Of a stretch of 64,000 nucleotides of DNA, positions 33,901-42,900 are shown in pieces. The stretch spans positions 32,738,951-32,802,950 of the forward strand of contig OX388311.1 in NCBI GenBank assembly GCA_947579605.1. Reading direction: 5' to 3'. Under the pieces are notes generated by a model, which saw nothing but the letters and a program-made list of their open reading frames with translations, was not told the DNA's origin and did no database searches. Both the position numbers and the translations under genes were made by a program. The stretch is from Athripsodes cinereus. Taxonomy: Eukaryota; Arthropoda; Insecta; Trichoptera; Leptoceridae. Numbering within the stretch: position 1 is the stretch's first letter; the number at the start of each line of letters is the position of its first letter.

Positions 33901-36900
33901 ATATTATTGAAAATGTGACACAAGAAGCCGAAATATTCATTGATGATACGATTGAAGAAAGCATTCAAATTATAGAAACACAAGTAGAAAAAACATCTGA
34001 AACTGAAAATGTTCAACGACTAATAGAGATTGTTTTGGTAACACAAAAACCCGAAATAACTGAACTTGTCAGTAATCAAAATGATATTCATACAATAAAA
34101 ACAAGAGAGTTTGTTGAAGACCATCCTCCAGTTTGTGGAAAACCTATTAGTGTAGAAACTTGGAATGAAATAAGAATTGAAACTGTAAATGATTTGATTG
34201 AAAGTTTGCAATGTGATGAAGTGGACACATCACTGCCATCTATTGAAGTGGAACCTAATACCTTCATAGCAAAGGATGTCAATGAACCAGCTAATCTAGA
34301 TGTGGAAGATAAGCAAGGTATGATTTCATAGAAATTTATCTAATTTGGTGATTTGTATTTTTCAATTGATTGATAAAATGCTTTTCATGGAATATACATT
34401 TAGCAATTTCAATAGATAATTCAAAGAATATACCTATTTTATGATGAGCTCTTATTTCCATGAATGCAAACTGGGTTATAATATTTGGCTTTTCTTGCAT
34501 GTTTTTTTATTGTGCTAAATTTATTTACACATTTTTGTCTTCGACACTACCAATTTCTTCTCTTGTATTTTTTTAATAGGCCCTATGGAGTAACATGCTT
34601 TTAGTAGTACATTTTTTAGTAAGATTTTTAAGTGTAACAAGTTTTGAATCTGTGCTGAGTTTATTTCTAGCATAACTAATATTTGAATTTTTATTCACCT
34701 TTATAAAAAGTGGCTGTGCTCCTTTATAATTGTTAAAATATTTAAAATTAAGTCTTGATATTCTGATATTCCAGATGTGGATGGACATCAGAGAGACAGT
34801 GAATATTTGGAGACTATAACAGTGCCAGTGCAGAGACATATGGACAGCCTCAAGAGACAGCACCACATTAGGGAACAGGATAATGCAAAACCAGACTCAC
34901 CACCAAGGTAAAGAAAATTAATAATTTCATAATATTTCAATGATAATCAATAAAATAGAAAATTATTTTTTTGTCAGCAATAATCCCTAAGACCTGAATG
35001 ACTTTTTTCGCATAGGTAGAATGTCTTTTGTGATCACAACACAGTTTATATTTTTTTTGTTTTTATTTTATTGTTCTGTTTTGTTTATTTTTTTCACTTA
35101 TTTAATATACTAGTAATGTAGGAAAAATGTTTTTGTAAATGCATGAGCTTTTCAATAATTGTGATTTTTATACATGAATACTTTATTTATATTTGTAAAA
35201 ACCTGTTGAAAAGCCAAATAAATGAAATAAAGAATAAAAACATTGCTCAGATGAAGAATCATTTTCATCCTATGCCTCTGATAGAGCGGTAAACACAATA
35301 AATGTAAAAAAATGCAAAGTCAATGTGCCTACACACAACCAAGGAATAGCTGATATTACAACTATTAGACTTGACTAGGAGTGACACTCAAATCACAAAC
35401 AGAGATTAGCATTGTTACAACTTTATCTACTACTATTACAAAACCATCACGACATAATACACCACGTGGGGTAGCCAACAGACCAGCCGCATGAAGTAAA
35501 CATGCAAGCTGTCTTTTCCGTGCCATAAAAAATCAAGACATTCAGGATGGGTGGAAAACTTCATCGCTGAATTGAAGATAATTTTTTTTCAAACACCTGT
35601 CTTTTACAGGACGATCTAAAACTTACGGAAGATTAATTATTACTTGAAGGGTGTTCCACAGAACATGGAGCGGAACTTCATGTCTGATCTAAATTTTACT
35701 AAAAATGTCAAAATTATAATTTTTGAATGCATGCATAAAATGTTTTATGAGTAAGGGTTGTGATTTAGTCGGGGGTAACTTTAGACATGTTTAGTAAGCC
35801 AAGAATAAATATGTATGTTTTTTGTAATTATGACTGAATTTTATTAAAGTTTTGTTCTTATTTTAGGTCACCATTGAAGAAAGAAATGCCTACTGAAGAA
35901 TTTATTCCAGGTAAGATTATAATATGTTATTTATTATTACACTCATTTCAATTTACATTCCTTGAAACTAGTCGAAATAAAAATAAATAAATTTATTAGA
36001 ATTATGTATATGTGGTATCATATGGGCATTATAATAACCGGGTTAGTTGGAAGACATTCCATTACAGTGATAAACTCGCCCTCTGTACATTGAATTGTAT
36101 AACTGATATTTTTTTAAGATACGTTGTATTGATTTGAAAATAATATTGTAACCAATGTACAGTGAAGAATAAAAGATATAAAAATATGAATAATTTTAAA
36201 AAATGAACACAGATATTTCTCTGAATAGAGGGGCCTGGTTTCTGAACTGTGCGTTCCCGAGAGGAGCATAGAAGGGCAAGATTATGATGATAGAGAAAAC
36301 AAAATATCACTTTTGTGCACTTTTACTTCCAGTCATTGGAGTCTATCAACAAAAAATGGTAAACAGTGATAAGTCGTGAACAAGAACAAATCCACAAACA
36401 CTCAGACCCACAATATTGTACAGTAAACTTAAATAAAAATCTATTTATAATCATTTTCATTTTTCCTTGTTGATTTTGACGAGCATTATTTATTGCAAGA
36501 ATCAGGTTTTATTGACTTTTATTATGTGTGATTTTTTTTTAATACTGGCTAATGGATGTGCCTACATGAGTAATTTGCTTTATTGTAAAATAAATCTATT
36601 TTATATTTGTCTATCCTTCCACTTTTCTCAGACATTGCCAAGATGGATGGACAACAAAATAATATAATCAGTGAGGAAGCGTCTGGCATAAGCAAACCCT
36701 TTGGTAAATACAAATTATAAAATGGTTCCTTGTTCCATCAGCTTTAAAATTCATTTGCCCAACTCTCTGCGCAAAACCATTTCATTTCATTTTAACACAG
36801 AAAAGTATGTCTTATCATTGTTTTTACTTCACATCCATCACCTATTTCTTTAGTAAACCTTATATTTAGCACTGGCAATTTATGTAAATCCATTATTTTT

Positions 36901-39900
36901 CAATTCAATTTCAACAAATGATTTGTTAAATATATGAATCATGCAACATGGTATAGTAACATACTCCGTGGAATTCTCGGCAAAGAGTAGAATTTCCACT
37001 CTTTCTTGTAGGTTTTCGAGTTTTCTGTAAAATTCAGATATCACTAAAGACACTTAATACCTTCGATTCAGTGATGAGCTATGTCACTCAATCTGAAAAT
37101 TGTATTTTTATAGGTACAGAGAGGATGACTTGTATGTTGAGTTTGTTGGTAGCCTGGAGGTAGAGTCTCGGCTTCATGCACGGTTCGATCCCAAGTGCCG
37201 GCAAACTCCCCTTTCGTGACACAAGCTTTAAGCATATTGTGAAAGGTGTTCAAAGCTGTATTTGGGTTTATAACAAAACTCCAGATACATATTTAAAAAA
37301 AATTAAATATATGTCTACTTATTATAAAATAATAAAATAAAATATTACAAAACACTGTTTTACATCCTCTTTACTTCATTCAAATGTCAGAATTTTTTGA
37401 ACACTAACTGCATTTTCATTGATAATGAACACGTAGTGTTCAAAAACGTTCTGACATTTGAATGAAGTAAAGTGGAAGTAAAACAGTGTTTCGTAATATT
37501 TTATTTTATTATTTTATAAAATGTCATTCCACAAAGTTCCTCTTGATAATTTCTACTTATTAAATTTGACTGCTCAGTTATTTTATCAACGCAAGACTAT
37601 AATTTTTTGATACACTAATTAATTTTTATCAATTTATTTTGTGTCTTAAATGTCTTAATACATTTGGGTTAGTTGGAAGATATCACATCTCTGCGATAAA
37701 CTTGCCAATTGTGCAAAAATATTTGATTATACCATGTTGTAATCTTACTATTTTTATCTAAATATTTTGTGCAACAAATTTTATTATTATTATTATTGTG
37801 GCGTAGGATAATCCATCAAATGTTTGACTTTTAAGTCTTATTATTGTTGTATGGATGATCCAAGACAATTGTTGCCTATTACTGTTATTGTTGCCCCTTA
37901 TATTTTATACTATTTTTATTCAGTTAATTACAAATTACTTTATGGTGTGTGTGTGTGTGCAACATTTACATTCAGTGCTTTCATATCATTCTAAAATGAT
38001 TATATATAAAACTTGTAAGCAAGTCATTTAATTCAAAACAAACTATTGAATACATGCAATAAATTCATTCATAGATTCAACTAAACATACTTTTGAGTTA
38101 ATTTTCGATTAATTAACTTTCAACGTAATATAAGAATATTTAAATTTCAAGTAGGAAAAAATTGTTCAATTGTGAGATTCTTAACTGGCAATAGCTTTAG
38201 ATCAGCCAAAAAGACTTTGAAATAATACAAGAACCTATTTTAAAAGTTAATTCAATTGACCACAGTGAAGTCTACAAGTAGTAAGAATATCAAAAAAGAA
38301 AAATGATAATATTACCAATGAGAATATGCAACAGTGTTTTAATAATGGATTTCCTGGAAAAGAATAGATCCCCCACTCCTTTCTGTGTTAAATTTTTAAG
38401 TGTCCTGTAAAAGTTGTGTTCGTAAAACATCCTGCATAAGGCATTTAACATTTTAAATTCAGCGATGAGGTATGCCACCCATCTTGAATGTCTTATTTTT
38501 ATACAGCTCAGATAGAATAACCTGATTAACTGCATGTTCATAAGAAGCAGTTAATCCACTGGGTAATCTACTTGTGGGAAATGCCGTGAGGGTATAGATT
38601 GATAGAGAGGTAAGTTCTTATGTTATGTTTTTGTTGAAGGTTCCATCGCTGAGCGAGAACACAAGAAATGGTTGAACGCTGTGCCAATGGAAAACAATCC
38701 ATACTCCCCCGAGGCCATAGAGAGGAGGCTGAGCAAGCAGAACAAATTATATTTGTATGACATTGTGCCCAAGACTCCCAATCCATCACTGGATGATGGA
38801 GACGAAGAGATCAAACCCAAGACAAAAACTCTGCAGGAGGTCTTCAAAGAGGATACCACAGGGTTCAAAAGGTATTCTAATAAGTATTAGATATTGAATA
38901 AGATTCAATTCAAAAATGAAGAATGACCTTTTTCAAATTGTTTCAGTTCTAGGTGTTGCATGTTATGTGTTTAGTGCATAGTACATAATATGTGTAGCGC
39001 TGTGTTAGTACCCATATTACAAGATTCATATCTGTGTGAATTGTCTATACGTGTTATATAGATAAAAAATTCAAATGAGTTGATCCTTTTCCTGTCATGG
39101 GCATTCTGCAATTGATAAACAACTATTCTCTGTATGTTCTTCAATCGGATGAAAATGTTTCCATATGTTTTAGGTATGGACGAGACTATTACATAAATCA
39201 ATCCAAAAGTGCCACTGGATACAAAGAACTGCAGCAGACAAGGAAATTTTCCCAAGACTCGTCTCAAGAACATGACGATGTGAAGACAGACAGACGATTT
39301 GTAAGATCGTCATCTGAAGCCCCAACTGCAGTAAGTTCCAACACTTTGTTACAAGAAGTGGAAAGATTTGCACTGCACAGAAATATACCACGGGTTTGCA
39401 TGAAGTCCAGGTTCAAATACACACAAAATTTTGTTGTCAATCCACTTTTTGATGAGAATGATGAAACTTGTAATTATTCTGAACAAAGTAGTGGTGGCGA
39501 TATGAAAACAGCTACTACAATTATATTGGACAGTAACAAAGAAAATGTTACAAACATTGATGTTACATCATCAAGCTCAGACGATTCCTTGAGATTACAT
39601 ATCCCCTCTGATGTTCAAATTACCGAACATACATTAGAGACATTAAGTGGTATAAGATCTTTAAGTAGTTTAAATGTATCAGGTGTCAAAATAAAGAAAA
39701 GAGGTAGTGTTAAAGAATTGTTTGGAGGTAGTTTGAGGTTAACGAGGAATGATAAATTATTTACATTTTAACTGTGTAACTGTTGTATTTAATATTGTAG
39801 ATATAACTAAGTCCCTCTGTACATATTGCATGGTTAAAACTAAAGCAATTTAAAATGTTTACTAGTCTCTTGCTTAGTTTTTCAAAATTCATTAAAAACA

Positions 39901-42900
39901 ACTTTAATTAAACTTTCGTGAAAGTCATCATTATGAGACGAGACATATTTTTAACTATTGAGAAATATCTAAATTTTGCAAATGCACCAATATTTACTAA
40001 ATATATTCCTTTAGTTTTAAGCATGAAATATTAAAGGTTAATATAGTTGTATATAAATTGAAGAGTTATGTATAATAACAGAATAAATCAAAATTTTGAA
40101 AGTAAAACAACAATATCGTTTTAAAAATAAAACATTCCTATAAAAGTAAAAAGAAATTGTGTCAGGTGTGTACATGCGGGTGACGCGAGATTTTAAAATG
40201 TAAAAAAACGGATTGTACTCCAAGTTCAAAAATTGGACACTCGTAGCGTTAGTAGTTCTCTCATATGACTTAATACGCCACAATCTCCTTAGCTTTGATA
40301 CCTATGTGAAAGTAAACATCAAATCAAATTTTTATGTATTATAATATTATTTTGTATGGAAAAAAAGAAAGGGTTACATAGTTAAATGAATTAATTTTCA
40401 TCCCGTGGAGCACCCAGTAAAGAATTCTTCTCCCACTCTTCTCCGTAAGTTTTCGAGTGTCCTGTAAAGGTGTTCGAAAAAATAAAGACATTTTATTTCT
40501 TAAATTCAACGATAAGGTTTGCCACCCATCCTGAATGTTTTGATTTTATATTGGTACGAAGAGGACAGCTTGCGTGTTTATTATATGGGGATTTTTTAGT
40601 TCAGGTGAATGCAACAAAACTTCGATTATTTTTATGATGATGTTCACGTCGTATACCACAAGTGGGGAAGCCAGCAGACTAACCGCATGTAATAAACATA
40701 TATATTGTCCTCTCCGTGTCAATAAAAGTATAAGGCATTCAGAATGGGTGGCAAACCTCATCGCTGAATTATAGATGTAAAAGTGTTTATTTTTTCGAAC
40801 ATCCGCCTTTTACAAGACATTTATTAATGAAAAATTAAATAAATAATAATTAAGTATACTAGTACTCCTACACATGCACGTCGTATTCCTCAAGTGGGGT
40901 AGCCAGCAGACTAACCGCATGTAATAAACATAATATAGATTGTCCTCTCCGTGCCATTACAAGTATAAGACATTCAAAATTTAAGATGACATCTTACATT
41001 GTAAAATACCTGCTTTTTAATGGAAAATTTGGAAAACTGGAAAATTTACGAAAAAGATAGGGAAACCAATTCTTTGCTAGGCGCTACACAGAAAATTATT
41101 ACTAAGGTTAAATGGAAGTCCCCAGACTTCTGCGGTATCCGGAATTGATGATGAATCTCTTTCAATAAAGGTGTAACGAAAATTTTGAATATTCGTTATA
41201 ACTAATAGTGGAAAGGTGCACCATGTACATTTTGCACAACTATTTCTTGTACATTTTGTAGTTCAATACATTGTATCTTATTAAATATGTGTACTGTAAG
41301 ATGTATAAAATAAATATTAAAATATACAAAATGTATTATGTTGCAAATATTTGTTTTATTATCTTCAAATTATTTTGTGGGTTGGCTGTCGACAAAGGAA
41401 CGGACTACTAACGCTACGAGTGTCCAATTTTTGAACTTGGAGTACAATCCATTTTTTTACATTTTAAAATCTCGCGCGGGTGACCCTTATATCTTTCTCT
41501 TTCTTTACAACGGTGAGTCCCAAATGATCTATCTATTTAACAACTTAAACTAACCAAATAGTTTTATGTGTGCACTAACCTACCATTACGACATAGCTAA
41601 CCCAACCTTAACATACAATCTTTAATTACCAAGTGTTTTTCATGTTTTAAAAATATCTCACAAACTGTAGATAATAAAATGAATGTTAATTAGAAATTTA
41701 GTGCATTATTCGGTGAATGTCAGGTTAACCTATAATGATGTATGTTTAAAGTGTGAATTACTAAATCAAAGGATTGTATTTGCATGAAATTAATATTATT
41801 AAAACTAACAATTCAATTATATTGTAATCAGTACATTTTTTAAAATGGTTATCATTATATTCTAATTTCAGACATGGAGGAAGACAGATGATAGTCAAGA
41901 TATGATTAAAATGGAAAGATCCCAGTCACAAATTGAAGTATATTCTCCAACTAAGTCCAAACGATTTGATGGGTTATATGAAGCTGTGCCAGCCACTTCA
42001 GAACCTGACTTATACTCGGCCACACCAGTGGTGATTGGAAATGAAGATCATACTTACAAAGAAATTACGTATGACTACACATTATCCGATGTAACAGATT
42101 CCACAGTACACAATACAACCAATGGTTCTACAGCCCAGAGTGATATGTTGGATGTTAGTGACTGTATTAGTAGTCCAGATGACTCCATGCTTGTCTACAA
42201 CATACAAACTGGAAAAATCATGTCGTCAGAGAATAATAAGCTCATAGACCCTGAAGAAAATATCACCAATGATAATTTGGTTGAGGAAGATTACATTGAA
42301 GATAAAATAACATCATCCATGTTAAATAATATTAATAAATCGTGGAAGTCAACAGGAGATGTGTACCTGGCAGCTATAGAACAGAAGAACAAGGAGAAGG
42401 GAAAGGTTATCGAGGAAGATATCAACTTACCATCTGTTAAAGATCTGAGGAGGAAGTTTGTTACGGAGAGCAAAGAGGAGACGACAACTCCAGAAATAAA
42501 AGTAAGTAGAAATTGTAACATTTAGATTGTGAAATATGCTGGAATACAAGAGAATGCCTGCCATTTCTTGTGAATATTAAAAAATAACATGTATAATCAT
42601 TTTGATAGATAAGTCAGTATTCTTCCAATAACTCAATTATATTCAGTCTTCTATTCATCTTTTAAAATTCAGTATTACCAACTCTTTTATTTTTATTCTG
42701 TCTATATTTATCTATAAATAACTTAAACTAACTAATTGGGTTGCTTTCTGTGAATTGAATTTTCTTATTTGTATACCTTTGTAAACTGATTTATATACAA
42801 TGTACATTAAAAGAGTATCACACAGCTGGATGTCTCAGTTGTCCTATTTATCTACACATTCAAACCAAAATTGTGAATTAATAAATAACATACAATGCAC

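Larger units (their letters stand above)
40178..41484. repeat. Inverted repeat pair in intron 10 enclosing a retroposon cluster
   Basis: About 80 bp at 40178-40256 (GGGTGACGCGAGATTTTAAA .. CTCGTAGCGTTAGTAGT) recur inverted at 41404-41484. The space between holds three RTE-linked retroposons. This could be a transposon with terminal inverted repeats into which the retroposons jumped, or two independent insertions. A block next to the left arm (AGTAAACATCAAAT near 40312) also occurs near 60627. Confidence 0.55.

Noticed and set aside
32321..34282. Minus-strand frames inside exon 5 of the large gene
   Set aside because: Hydrophobic, Ser/Phe/Ile-rich shadows of the acidic coding strand; the plus strand has phase-consistent exons on both sides.
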